Source of the DNA: Pterois miles
Taxonomy: Eukaryota; Chordata; Actinopteri; Perciformes; Scorpaenidae
DNA length: 64,000 bases
Reading direction: 5' to 3'
Assembly: GCA_947000775.1 (NCBI GenBank)
Contig: CAMQGK010000110.1
Coordinates: 22,107,501 to 22,171,500 of the forward strand
Part shown: piece by piece, positions 37,466 through 49,790 of the stretch
Numbering within the stretch: position 1 is the stretch's first letter
How the letters are laid out: each line of letters begins with the position of its first letter
Position numbers and translations under genes: made by a program
The notes under the pieces: model-generated
The model's input: the letters and a program-made list of their open reading frames with translations, nothing else
Database searches by the model: none
Told to the model about the DNA's origin: nothing

Positions 37466-37830
37466 ATTGAATTAAAGGAATAGTTTGGCATTTGGGGAAC
37501 CTCACTTATTCACTTTTGTGCAGAGTTAGATGAGAAGATCAATAACAGCTCATGTCTGTACGGTGAATATGAAGCTCAGTGCAAAGGGGCAAACTGTCTC
37601 CACTCCAAGCTCTTCCCGAACACATCTGCAGGTCACCCACAATGGCATCGTCAGTACCTCAGTTCTTCTTCATCCTTGCCATTGTAGTTACAGTTGTGCA
37701 GATAGGATAAATGAGTGGATGTGATTTTCTTAACATGTATCTGTTATTCGCAGCTTTTCAGACAAGGTTTTTGTTATTGTTGTGATGTCTCCAGGAGTAA
37801 ATTGACATGTGGTCTCAAATCGGCACGCAG
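37466..37830 (+). repeat. Dispersed MITE/SINE-like relic
   Basis: AAAGGAATAGTTTGGCATTT, then TTAGATGAGAAGATCAATA and a TATGAAGCTCAG block. The same order is found at 49548-49790 and, reversed in part, at 42060-42345. It is a common teleost repeat family without coding capacity. Confidence 0.6.
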
Positions 37831-38577
37831 AACCTTAGTGCCCTAATAACATCTAATAACTCAGCCGGCATTTTTAGTCAAATACATTTTTGGCAAAGGA
37901 AATGGAGAAATCCGGATAATGCGAAACAGAACTTCCCCCCACTAAAATAACCTCCCAGCTCATGCTAGTGATCTGTGCTGTGTGTATTTTGCTGTCCTGC
38001 AGAGAAATATCCAGAGAGATGTGCGTGTGGCAGTTGTGCATGCGGTCAAGTGCGTGTGAATGCGAGCGCGTGTTGCATGGACATATTCCGTAAAGTCATG
38101 AAGCCCTCCCAGTTGAGTGTATTGACACTGTGGTCTTTTTCCTCATGCCAGACCTCTCGCTCCAGTCACAAGCTGGATGTACAGAAGTGATTTTATTTTT
38201 CTATAGAGTGGCAGGTATCAATTTTTTTGGATGCAATAGGAGACATTAATCCTGTAATATTTACAGTAGTACTCTTGTTAAAGAACATTGCTTGAAGACA
38301 TGTTACATGAATTCTTCTCATCAAGTTGTAAAATTTTCATCTATTCATTTATACTGTCAAGAGGGTGTCATAAGCATGTCCCATCAAAAACAAGTTATGT
38401 TATTTGTTTGGGTTTTTTTTTTTTTTTTTTTTTTTTTGCTCTGTTGGATTAAGCAGATAAGAAGTCATGAAAATTGCTCTGGTTGCTTTATTAACATAAT
38501 GTAACCAATTTAATTTATTTTGAAGCACTTTTCTCCTGTTTGATTTTTAATGCTATGAATTTAGAAGTACATTTAAT
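37831..38577. other. Intergenic; nothing recognised
   Basis: Contains a T run at 38411-38438 and short chance frames only. It may include distal rabgef1 3' UTR. Confidence 0.4.
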
Positions 38578-38671
38578 TAGGGCTGATCCGAATGCTTCAA
38601 AGCTCCGACCGTTGCCATGGTAATTGACCTCAAAATCAGTATTTGAATGCTTCGTTTAACACACACACAAC

Positions 38672-38760
<89 letters not shown>

Positions 38761-38996
38761 GATGATAATAATAATAATAGCCAAAATAGCCCCTGAAATA
38801 AAGAATAATCCCGCAACATTCATATTCAACATTAATCATCATAAATTATTCTCAGACAGATATCGCTGTGTGTTGTGTGTAGAGGTGCGTGTGTGTACAG
38901 TAGTGCAGCAGCAGCACCGTCCCGAAGGTTCAAATATATTTGAATATTTCTCAGCGAAGCTTCAAATCCCAAAAAATGGTATTTGGGACAGCCCTA
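38578..38996 (+). mobile_element. hAT-type MITE with a TA-repeat core
   Basis: Ends are TAGGGCTGATCC and GGGACAGCCCTA (imperfect inverted repeats), flanked by CATTTAAT on the left and TATTTAAT on the right, a 7-of-8 match to an 8-base target duplication as hAT elements make. About 40 TA units at 38676-38758 fill the centre. No transposase. Confidence 0.8.
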
Positions 38997-40728
38997 TATT
39001 TAATGAAGGAAGTGATGGCTGTATTCAGTTGAAAGGATAATTGGTAAAAACAGTGTTTTGTCTTTGGCAGTCACGTACTGTAGTGGAAGAAATGTTTGGG
39101 AGAGTTGTTTGTTTTCTGTTTGCTCACGAGTTAGACTTCCTTATGTTGCTAGATTTGAATCTCTTTATTCTTATTTGCAGCACGTATAGTGTGCAGTTGC
39201 TGTCCAATTTTAGTTTGAGAAAAGACTTTTAATGCAAACTTAAACAATAGCTTGAATAACTTCATGTTGCACTGTATGCAGAAGCCATTTATCAGGTATT
39301 TTCAAGAGGTTTAAAACATCATCTTTGCAACCTTATAGGTTTGTTATTGTATCTCATGGGAGAAAGTAACTCAATACTGTCTTTTATTTAAATGTAACTT
39401 ATTATGGCAGTATTGGTTTATTTCCTCAGTGGGTGTGTGATGATGATTAATAAAAATTGAAAATGCACGTGCACTCGTGCGCAGTTCCTGTTCATCATGC
39501 AGTTTCACATGACTCATGATTTTGCAAGCTAGGATTTAATAAAGAGGCTACCAGACTTACTGACACCTATCATTTTAGAGAAATTAAAAGGATAGTAGTT
39601 GTAAATGTTCTAACAATCTAATCTAATAATCTAACATTTCTGGAATTCATTGACCTTTTTCCACACTGTATGCTCACATTGTTCAATTTTGGAAACAGTA
39701 AGTAGGTTCTTATAGACTTAACAGTTTGTGAATTTATGAAGTAATTTTAGATTTGCTGTATAACCAAGAATAAAAACCTAAATATAATGATTAACAATTC
39801 TAATATTACAGCCACACATAGCAATCAAAAGAGGTAGGAAATGGATGAAGAATTATTTAAAGTTAATACAACGAAGAATTAAAAAAGCTGTATACAAATT
39901 CATTTCAGGACCTCAGAGTAAGACAACAAGTATGGGTATCTTCTAAAGGGAGTCGTCTTTTTAGTAGGAATGTCGCTGTTATTATTCCTCTAGCTGTCTG
40001 TTGAAGTAAAAAAACATAATTTTATACCAAAAAGGGAGAAAAACTATGTTTGGACTTGACAAAATGTGAAGTATTTAATGTTAAAAGATCAAGCTAGAAT
40101 TTTCATAGGTGATTGAGTTTATTTAATGCCCCCTCCTCATTAGAAAGGGATTTAAAATAACATTTATTTAGTCCTTTTTCAAAACTATACATTATTTGTT
40201 TCATTATACTTTCTATATTTCCATGTATTTCTCAATGGGCATAAGTACATTTCAGCTGAAATTCAGAATCAGAAAAGGAGGGTGTGTTACTTTCACTTCC
40301 CTCTGAGTTTCACTAAATTTTCCAGCATTGAGGTGTAACTCAGACAAAATCAAGGAAATTACAGAAAGTATAAAATAAAGACAAATCTGTTCACATCATT
40401 ACAAGCGACAGGCTGATGGATGAGAAATCAGCCAGAGTCAAAAAGATCCTGTTAGGACCTTTAACCTGTCGGCTCTTACTGATGCCTCACCAAGGCAGCA
40501 AGAGACTTTGATGATGTTTTTGTCCCATATACTGTAAAGGCCATCGTTTTTTTTTTTTTTTACTTTGTTTTTTTAAAAAAAAAGAAACCCCTGTTGGTTT
40601 CCAGTATGCTCAGTTATTTTCGAAAAAAGGGGATATCCTGTGTGATGCGTTAAAGCTAAATTTTCACTTCCCTTTCCATTATCGATAAAAGAATCTCCCT
40701 CAACCTCAGTTTCTTACAAGCGATCAAA
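38997..40728. other. Intergenic, 5' flank of the Fc-receptor-like gene
   Basis: No gene seen. Two purine-box/PU.1-like sites (TTTCACTTCCCT) lie at about 40289 and 40662, the second some 65 bases before the start codon. That fits a gene expressed in leukocytes, but this is only a motif match. Confidence 0.4.
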
Positions 40729-43381
40729 ATGGACATGGTAATTTCCCTCCTTGGTGAGTTTTCTTCAGTTCATTTCCAATATCTCACAAATGTGTAACAT
40801 TGTCTTTAAAATATTGTCATATACTTAAATATATCTTACACTGGTTTATTTTCCTGTTTCAGTTCTTTCAACAATACCACAGCTTGCAGTATCTGAGGGT
40901 TTGTACCAATTCTTCTTTTCATTAAACTCTAGATGTGGAACAACTTTGCTTAGTGTTAACATTTTTCTCTTCTACTGTATCAGTAGAATCAATATATTAG
41001 CTGATATTTCAGCTGAACAGATGGCATATAATTTCAAGTAGAATAATTGATCAGTGCGAGTATACAGATGACTTTTTGGGATAATCCTACCAAGCAAACC
41101 CATATGTGTTTGTCTTCATAGCTCCCTTTGTGACCTCGTTCAGAGCTGTAGTGGAGCTGGTGTCAGGGGATTCACGGATCTTCTCTGGAGAGGAGCTCCG
41201 GCTGAAATGCAGCGTTCCTGATGCCCACAGGTCCTCCTGGGATTACCTGTGGTTCAGGGGATCTGAGCAGCTCCCACTGACTGGGGAGCACCTCATTTTG
41301 TGGAAAGCCAAGATTCAAGAGAGTGGGAAATTTTACTGCCAGGGAGTCAGGGACACAATAGTGGGAAACATACACACCCTCCAAAGTCTGCCTTTGGAGA
41401 TCAACGTGGATGGTGAGTATCATTTCATTAGAAATCTCCTTGATTCGCATTTGAGGCCACTTTCTTCCTCTTTTACTGCTACTCCTGTCAGCTGTGAATC
41501 ACTGAACTCTTGCTGCCTGAACTCCTTTTAAGCATTGTATGGTGCCCTAATTGTGCTTGTTTTTGTAAAACGTGACAAATTTGCACGTTTTGGTGACATT
41601 GCAAACACACTGCCACTGGCTTGTTTTATTACTGTGAATATCAGTATAAGACCTCACTATGGTATGTTATCTTCAATGTAACTTTCCTTTCGGTAATCTT
41701 TGTTCAGGAGGGTGGGCTATCCTGCAAGTCCCATCTCATCCCGGCCTTGTTGGAGACACTTTGACGGTCACGTGTCGCGTCCGCGGCACACCTCGACTTC
41801 ATGAGGTGATTCTGTACAAAGATGGCGTTGAAGTAATGAGACAAAATGGCCTCAACCCACATTTCTACTTGACCAACTTGACTCTCGAGGACCAAGGAAT
41901 GTATTCTTGTAGGGCTTCGTGGGACATAGACAGGCGTACACGCTCTGTAATTTCAGCTGACGTCTCAGTGCATGTCTCTGGTGAGTTTATAAACTAGGTT
42001 GCATATACTGAGTTTGATTGTGGTTGTGAAATGTTAACATTTTTGGGAAATACACTTAGTCACTCATATTTCTCCATTCAATATGTAGCTGCAGCAAAGC
42101 TTAGCTTACCATTAGGGAGAAACACCAATTTGGGGTTGCGGGGTGTTATGTGCTGAACTATTTCTAGGCTCACGGCTGTGATTCGATTACTTTGTAGAGC
42201 CTTGTTTACTTTGGAAGTTCACTGCACCCAGCCAAGAGACTGCATATGTAACCACCTGTAAAACAGAGTGGCATCAATCTTCTCATCTAACTCTTGGCGA
42301 GAAAGTAAATTGTGTTTCTCAAAATGTCAAACTATTCCTATAAGTAGGATTTAGCACAGTATTTAATGTGTCAGTAATGTTTTTTCTTCTGTGGTTCTGT
42401 CACAGAGGTTCTGTCGCAGCCAGTGTTGGAGATTGTTGCCGACAATGACCTGATTCCAGTAAATAAGATGAAACTCATCTGCCACCTCCAATACAATGCC
42501 CCTGCTCCTGCACCTCCAATACACTACTATTTCTACAAGAATAACAACCGACTGGGAACAGCAACCTCTCAGAACCATAAGCTGGTCAAACAGACTCCAG
42601 GCCAGTACAACTGCAGGGCCAAGGTGCCTGAGTTGGGCATTACCAGGTGGAGTGAACCCCAAACTTTTGGAGAAGTGACAGGTATTTAAAAGTAAATGTA
42701 ACCCGGTGTGTGTGATCAACTAAAACTTTAAACCCTAATTGTCTTCCTGAATTGTCAAATCTGTGAATCATTGCGCAGCATTTGCGCAACTTCTGAGGTC
42801 AACTTGTTTCTGACCCAATAGGACCACAGATGATGGTTAACCCAACTCTTCATCCCAGAGATCCATGGCCTTTAGCTCCCCCAATCTCATCCCCAGAACT
42901 CTCCCTGCCTCCTGCAACTGAGCCGACAGCAACCCGGCCCTCCCCTCAGCAATCCACTGCAACTCCTGCTTTTAGTCAGCCTACTCAAGTGAGCATCCAA
43001 TCCTCAAATCCTCCACTGAAACCTCCACAGCCAGTGCCAAGCACTTTGATATCTATAGTCCAATCTCTCAATCAAGCTTCCACTCCTTCCAATATATATG
43101 AAGAATCAGGTGAGATGTCAAGACAATCGGGTGACATGCCCGAGGAATCAGACGACATGTCTGGAGAATCCGGTGACATGCCCGAGGAATCAGACGACAT
43201 GTCTGGCGAATCGGGTGACATGCCCGAGGAATCAGACGACATGTCTGGAGAATCCGGTGACATGCCCGAGGAATCAGACGACATGTCTGGAGAATCGGGT
43301 GACATGCCCGAGGAATCAGACGACATGTCTGGAGAATCGGGTGACATGCCTCAGGGCTCTCTAGACACTGTCCAATGGTGA
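40729..43381 (+). CDS. Secreted Fc-receptor-like protein with acidic repeat tail
   Basis: Six exons join in phase 1: 40729-40753, 40863-40898, 41122-41412, 41708-41980, 42406-42681, 42822-43381 (486 residues). The signal peptide is split by a 36-base mini-exon, a hallmark of the Fc receptor family (MDMVISLLVLSTIPQLAVSE). Residues 21-117, 118-208 and 209-300 are three Ig domains with paired cysteines (LRLKCSV/FYCQGV, LTVTCRV/YSCRAS, MKLICHL/YNCRAK). The tail, 301-486, is rich in Pro/Ser/Thr and then has five copies of a 14-residue acidic repeat. No membrane segment is present, so it should be secreted, in layout like mammalian FCRLA/FCRLB (three Ig domains and a mucin-like tail). Ligand unknown. 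The next gene, otol1, is convergent. Confidence 0.82.
42060..42345 (-). repeat. MITE/SINE-like relic in an intron of the Fc-receptor-like gene
   Basis: Bears GAAATACACTTAGTCACTCA and, near its end, ATCTTCTCATCTAACTCTTG and AATGTCAAACTATTCC, which are the two ends of the family seen at 37466 and 49548. It lies in the intron between the second and third Ig exons. Confidence 0.6.
43136..43345 (+). repeat. Five 42-base coding repeats
   Basis: Exactly five units of 42 bases, each starting ATGCCCGAGGAATCAGACGA and encoding MPEESDDMSGESGD (residues 406-475). Units differ by single bases only (for example GGAGAATCC, GGCGAATCG), so the array is young. The repeat keeps the frame and ends 11 residues before the stop. 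Confidence 0.97.
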
Positions 43382-44596
43382 CAAGTTATCATGCATTACA
43401 GATCCCAGATCAGAGTAGTAACGTGACTGCCACATCTTTAGCTATCTGATATCGATCATGTATTTGGGGCATCTGTGCTCTCAGGGCAGACTTTTTTATA
43501 TAATTGTGTAATATTGATGTCAAGTGTCAACTTCATGAAGTCGTCTGTACAAAACTGGAAAAAACATTGGTTAAAGCAAATTAAAGCATTCCACAGTCAT
43601 ACAGTATGTACTACTGGATTTTATTTCCAATAAACTCTTTTTACAACCCCATTGTACAGCAATACTGCTTACATATTAGAAGTATTGATTTAATAATACA
43701 GGTAGTGGATTTTACAGTAGGCATAATAATACAGTTATAGGTCATAGTGAGATTCTCTGTATACTTACACCATCATATATTTGTATGTCTCATATTTTGC
43801 AATTTGATAGGGAGCCTACAGTGAGAGTGCAGATGGACATAAAGCAGATACAGTAAAGTATACAAAGAGGAGGAAGAAAGAGGGTATGACATAGAGTCAT
43901 GTCATTTAACTCGGCAAAACTGCAGATAGACCATCAATACTTCAGGCAAAGTAAATTGTTCAGGAATACTGTAAAAGAAATCTGCACACTTGGTGGCAAA
44001 CACGGTTTTAATCTACGAGTATATGGACAAGCATCACAACAGATTCATATACAGCATGCACATTAGTATGGGGTAAATTGTCTTATTTTGAGAAATTAAA
44101 ATCCTTTTATTGCATCTTTGTCATTTTGCTAATCTTTTAATAGTGTGATTTTTTAATGCCTTCTTTCCCCAGTTATCTTGGTAGCAAAGTATGTTTTCAA
44201 GATGCCTCACTGGCCTCATTTTTGATGAATTGAATAACTTAACAAGTTTTGTTGTGCATCTTCATACCTGATGAAGGTTATGTAGATCAAAAAGATGTAA
44301 ATAAATATACTAGCAGTAAATGAGACTTTTATGTTTATTCAGAAGGTAACAGGTAAAATAATAAGACACTACTGTGATGATAATACAATACACTTGGTCT
44401 AAATTTTTCCAGTCCTTAAATTGTCATACTAGTGTGCAGCACAGCTTCCGAGCAGTTCATAAGTAATAGTAATAGAGTATAGTGGTGTAGCACTAGGGGT
44501 GTTGCAATATACCAGCAATGAAATGTTGATGTCATGTTAATAATACACATATGATATGATACTATCTTGTAAATAATCCAGCACCCCTGAAATCAT

Positions 44597-44645
<49 letters not shown>

Positions 44646-44930
44646 TTCAGACTCTTTCTCCAACTCCCTTCACTTATATTTTGAGTGTAATTCATCTGCC
44701 AAAAAGAAAGAGACGAGAGGCACAATAAGCAAAGTTTAAGATGAATTTGACTTATAGAAGTGTTTTTTTTTTCTTCACATTTTTCATAGTTATCATGATA
44801 ATAATATCGCTACCGTCCGTGAATTCCTTTGGCCACGATAATCATTTAGTGAAAATCTGATATTCTGACACCCTCATGTAGCACCACAAGCATTTGTCCA
44901 TTTCCGGGATCAAGTTGGAACAGTTGAGGA
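43382..44930. other. Intergenic between two convergent genes
   Basis: Holds the 3' UTRs of the Fc-receptor-like gene (AATAAA at about 43630) and, reversed, of otol1. A GT microsatellite of about 21 units lies at 44602-44643. Nothing else recognised. Confidence 0.6.
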
Positions 44931-46876
44931 TCAGGCCGTGTCTGAGTAAAGTAGGAACCCAGAGAAGATGCTGTCATCCTCACTGCTGGCATATACCCCA
45001 TTCCAGTCTCTGAGCGTCTCCATCCACACCTGATCCCCCACAGCCAGTCGCAGCACCACCAGAGTGGACGCCTGGTCGATGTCTTGACCGTACAGAGAAT
45101 CCCGTGTCCTTACCCGCCGTGACCCGTTCACCACCAGTGTGGCTCGCAGTGGCTGATTACGTACAGTGATGTGGAAGGAGAAGACGTAAACCCCGGCGTG
45201 GACGCATGTGAAGCTGTTGGAAGTGACATTGAAGTGGTTCTCATCGTTGTAGAAGACTTTGTCAAAGCGGATCGGGAAGCCAGAGGGCGGGAAGGACTTT
45301 CTTGGAGAGATACCTACACTGAAGGCCGAGCGTTTCTGGGGAACCCCAGATCCCTTTGCTCCTTTGAATCCACGAAAGCCCCGCTCACCTCTCATCCCAG
45401 GGTAACCTCTGTCCCCTTTTGGTCCAGGCATCCCTCTTATGCCTTGTGGTCCCTGAGGTCCTGTAAACCCAGGTTCTCCTTGTGGTCCAGGAGGTCCCTG
45501 ATCCCCTCGGAGGCCTACAGGACCTGGGGAACCATGCTTGCCGTTTATTCCTGGAATGCCCATCGCTCCTGGGATGCCAGGAGACCCAGTATCCCCCGGC
45601 TCACCTTTCTGTCCTCTTTCCCCGAACGTGCCACACTCCCCTTTATCCCCTTTGTCTCCTTTTGGACCCATCTCAACAGCCACTCCTGGAGGTCCAGCTG
45701 GCCCGTCTTTTCCTGGCTCTCCTTTCTCACCAGCAGTCCCATTCTGGCCAGGTTCTCCTTTCGCCCCACTATCACCTTTGGCACCAAACAGCCCTATTTC
45801 ACCTTTGTCACCTTTTGAGCCAACATCACCTGCAAGGTAAGGGAACTATGTCACAACTGTTGAAATCTGGAACCAATACAAAATCATACCTCAACCACCT
45901 GAGCAAGTTTGCACCTTTTTGTCCTGGTTTCCCTGGGACTCCTGGTGGCCCGCCTGTCCCACTGCTTCCTCTGTCTCCTTTATGCCCTAAGAAATCGACA
46001 TAATAAAGCTGATATTAAATTGTGTCCAACATAAGAAATATGATTTTTTTGTACTAGAGCTACTATGTGAAAAAGTACAATATATTTAACGAGCCTACAG
46101 GGCACAGGCCGAATTGTCAAAGTGAACTGACTATACTGAATCAGCACTGTCTAATGGGCCTGTGGACTTTATGGTTTGCTGCCAGGGCCCACTGTTGTAC
46201 AGTACATGTAGTGTTAATGCAATAAGCAATCCAAAATGTGTATTTAAGCATATTAAACTCACCTTTGTCTCCTCTTAACCCCATAGGACCACTCACTCCC
46301 GGTGGTCCAGGTAAACCAGCTGCTCCTGAAAGGCCTCTGTCACCTGGTGGCCCTTGACAAGCAAACACCGACAAAGTTCAAAATACTGAAAGCAAACATG
46401 CATACAAACATATTAATTGATTAAATCAAAACCATTTTTCTTTATTGCATGCTATCAGTGGGTCTTGAGAGAATACCTGCCAGGCCTCTGTCTCCCTTTG
46501 GCCCCCTGGGGCCTCTTTCAGGTGGACAGCACTCACAGAAGTTGAAGTAGCACTCATTGTAATCTAACGTGTAATTCTCAGGGCCAGCACCAGGGGGCTC
46601 TGTGCGCTCTGTGTGGTACTGTGGATAGACATTTGGATAGGCAGTCCTCTCTGTGGTGGGCAACGGATGGGGCTTCATGGGATTTGCGCTCGGCGCTACC
46701 TTGAGAGTCTTGGGCATGCTGGTGGTCACAGGGCTGTGCACGGTGATCTGAGGGACGGGCTTCTTGGTGTACTGATACTTTGGCTTCTGTGTAGTCTTAG
46801 CTTCAGCGCAGGATACCACAGTGAGTGTAACCACAACTACAGCCACAAGGGTCGACTGACAGGAGATAATCCTCAT
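44931..46876 (-). CDS. otol1: Otolin-1, otolith/otoconia matrix collagen with C1q domain
   Basis: Inner-ear-specific short-chain collagen that scaffolds otolith calcification with OC90/otopetrin-type partners. Four coding exons join in phase 1: 46876-46477, 46352-46263, 45986-45915, 45829-44931 (486 residues; human about 477). The start at 46876 is chosen because it opens a clear signal peptide (MRIISCQSTLVAVVVVTLTV); the upstream ATG at 46942 would bury it. A Thr/Pro/Lys-rich region leads to NECYFNFCECCPPERGP, the cysteine cluster before the collagen. Gly-X-Y repeats run from about residue 126 to 345. The C1q head (residues 353-486) begins KRSAFSVGI and ends GFLLYSDTA. In human, OTOL1 lies next to SPTSSB, and sptssb is found 14 kb away here on the same strand. 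Confidence 0.93.
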
Positions 46877-46883
46877 GGTTGAC

Positions 46884-46892
46884 TGGAATCTG
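46884..46892 (-). other. Splice acceptor in the otol1 5' untranslated region
   Basis: On the - strand CTGTTCTCAG precedes ATTCCAGTCAACC and the ATG at 46876, which suggests that at least one non-coding exon lies upstream. Confidence 0.45.
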
Positions 46893-47407
46893 AGAACAGA
46901 TGGATTTATACTACATAACTCTTTTCTTCTGTTTGTCTGCACTCATTTCATTTTCCATCCACTTTAAGTTAAAAGAGGTTACAATAATAGCACATGCCGA
47001 TTGGCAGTTCGCTATTAAAAAACACTGTCAACTATCTCCTCTCATCAACTGTCAGTCTCAACATTGTTTCTACCGTCCTCATAATTTTTCTCTATTTCTA
47101 CTCATACATTTTGGACACTGCCAGTTTCAGGTTGGAGCTACTTTGTTTCTCAATCGTGAGCCATTGTGACTCGATAACTGACTGACCATTCGAAGCTGAT
47201 TTTGTGGTTATCAGTAAATTCAGCTGTTACAATGTTTAACTGCAAAAGAAACCGACATCTTCTTCATCTTCATCAATTTCAGTGTGCTCTTCAACTTAAA
47301 TATGCCATTCTTTTTACTCAAATCAATCATTTCAGTAATTAACCCATCATGCTGACATTCAACTTTCTGTGCAAAACGTATAATTCAGCAAAATTGATGA
47401 GACTCAC

Positions 47408-47978
47408 CCAGTAATGCATAAGTGGTATGGTCATTTATCCTCTGTAGTGGTGGCTTGGACCAGGAGCTCCAGGTCTCTCTGATATCTCTGCCAGCCTTGG
47501 GTGAAAGAACATCCCCACCAATGAGGGTGTTTGCTTGAAACAGGGGGAGGTCTGAAATCCAACTATGGCGGGTTGGAGCTGACCCAAGGAGAACCACTGT
47601 GCTGTGGCCCATTCTCTGTACCCCTGTTGTGTAGAAAGGTGCTTTTGTGACATGGGATACAGCGTCCGCCAGGAGCACTCCTTCGCTTGGAGCTAGGCGA
47701 GGAGCAAAGGCCGTGGGGCAATGGGTCACCCGATATGGGAGGCATTCCTCCAACCTACTAGCCAGGCTCTTACGGTGGGACACAAAGCCAAGCAAAGAGG
47801 GTTCTGTGACAGAGGCCAGGGCACTACAACAGCCTTTTTTCAAACACAGGTTCGGACAGTATTCTGCATGAAGATGCAAACTGTTTTTTACAGATCTTTT
47901 ACGTGTATGGTGTATGGTGTATGGTGGTCGCACAGTTGCATGTTGACATTTGAGAGTACATCTACATATCTTCAACAT
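47408..47978 (-). other. Open frame of about 190 codons ending at a splice donor
   Basis: On the - strand an uninterrupted frame runs from the ATG at 47978 (MLKICRCTLKCQHATVRPPY) to a consensus donor, TTACTGG|GTGAGTC, at 47408. The frame has no family I recognise and no signal or membrane segment. If spliced to the otol1 acceptor near 46886, the frame would meet a stop overlapping the otol1 start (ATGA), so it would then be part of a 5' UTR. It may be a lineage-specific exon, a piece of a repeat, or chance. Confidence 0.35.
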
Positions 47979-49547
47979 TTAATTTAAAATGACTTACTAC
48001 TAGATCTGCAGAATGTCGTGTAGCACAGGGAGCTCAGTATTTACAATCTACTGGTACTTGGTGAATATCCAGAAGAAAGCTTTAGCCTAAAGAGCACTGA
48101 TAATCTCCTCACTCAACAGTTGCTAAACTTGAGCTGTTTGTCAAAGGAACCAGCTTATCTCCTTTAAATCAGTGCAGTTGCAATGCTTGCCTGCTCACTG
48201 TGACCGACTTTTTGCACATGAGCCCCCGAGACAGCTGGCAGCTACATTTGCTAACTATGATTCATACTGTGTTGCTGGACAATGATTCATTCTTAGAGTG
48301 TAACAAGATAGCATCAGGTTTTTGTAGTAAAGTGATTTTCTGGTAGCTGTCTAGTTGAAACTCTCGACCGGCCAGTGAATGAATGTTTGAGCAGTGGACA
48401 TGCCTCAGTTGTCAAAGACCTCACGTCCTCAGAGGGATCTATGACCAACTATGAGTGAGCAGGAAGGAGGGAAATGAAATTTGGGAAACAGAGAGGGGTG
48501 ATGGTGTGATGAGGGGTACTAAATAGGAGAAGATTGTGTTTATTTAAACCATTTTTATCTAATCACATATACTTTTCTTTACCTCTTTGCCTTCTTCTCA
48601 CCTTTACCACTTCTTCCCCCTTCTTCCCAGCAGCTCAGGTGAAGTGTCCCGGACTTGCCCCTCCATAAAAGACAAACAGATGGAGTGTGAGATATGCAAC
48701 TGAGTCCTGAGAGAGGGGTTCCTCTGGGGTTCTCCTTGCCCGACCTCGACCCCTTCGTCTCTCGGCTCCATTCAGACCACACACAACAGCAACGGTCAGC
48801 TTACAGTGCCCAGCTGGTCACAGAGGACCCAGGCGCCGCTCACCTGTCCGTTCATTTAACACTGGCACCGGTCCTGCCCTCAGCCTCCATCCCCACACAC
48901 TATAGAGCGATGGATAAGGAAGAGTTAACTTACTGAACAGATGCAGCCAAGCAGAGAGAGGACCAAAGATGACTTGGATGGATGGAGGTGTATTACCTTA
49001 CATTAACACTATTCATGTAAAGGAGATCTTGAAGCTGCAGTGAATGTGTATATAGAGGGTGAGAGAGAGACAATATGATAGAGACTTGTTTAGTAACCAA
49101 CACAGCAACCAGGCACTCTAGATTATTCCAGTACTAACAAGGCCATCGATAGTTTTTTTTGTTCTTCGCTGTGGGGTCTTATCAAAGAAAATCTAGATCC
49201 TGCAGAATTAGCAGCTAATGACTTTGGCAAGAGATCTGCTGGCAGCAAAGACACATCTCATGTAGTCAGACAGAGTACAAAAACTCTCCTGCTGCACTTT
49301 CCCAGACGAGCCTCTCTGATGTTAGGGATGGCTTCGAATATTCTCCAAGCTGGTGGTGTAAACATGATGGCCTTTTCCACAAGAGGAAAGATAATTTGAC
49401 AAAGTCCAACAGACAAATATCAGTACTGAACAGGATATTATTATTTTTGCATTTCTTGAAAAACATTGTTTTCATTATTGATTGAGTTCTGCCTCAGGAA
49501 ATGTGTGGGATTCAGTTTCTCATACCGATGAAGGTATCATAGCTTCA
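47979..49547. other. Intergenic; nothing recognised
   Basis: Mixed-composition sequence with chance frames only. No repeats that recur elsewhere in the window were noticed. Confidence 0.5.
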
Positions 49548-49790
49548 AAGGAATAGTTTGACATTTTTCGTCTTTCTTCCTGAGAGATAGATGAAAAGAT
49601 TGATACCACTCTCATGTATTTCCGTTAAATATTAAGCTATACTGCCAGTAGACGATTAGTTGAGCTTAGCACAGACTGGAAACAAGGGGAAACAGCCGGC
49701 CTGACCCTGTGCATCTACTTATTAGCACCTATAGAGCTCACTAACTAACAAATTACAGCATATCTCCACATGTTACCTGGCACCCTCATA
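49548..49790 (+). repeat. Dispersed MITE/SINE-like element, best copy
   Basis: AAAGGAATAGTTTGACATTT at the left, then AGATGAAAAGATTGATACCA, AGCTTAGCACAGACTGGAAA and CAAGGGGAAACAGC. These blocks mark a repeat family present at least four times in the window (near 3190, 37466, 42060 and here). Confidence 0.7.

Noticed and set aside
43072..43364. Open frames in other phases over the 42-base repeats
   Set aside because: A repeat whose length is a multiple of three is open in several frames by construction. Only the frame joined to the Ig exons has a gene structure.
45171..46003. Long + strand frames of 100-215 codons
   Set aside because: They are antisense shadows of the GC-rich collagen exon of otol1.
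46877..46942. Upstream in-frame ATG of otol1
   Set aside because: It would put 22 residues before a clear signal peptide, and a splice acceptor (TTCTCAG) lies between the two ATGs.
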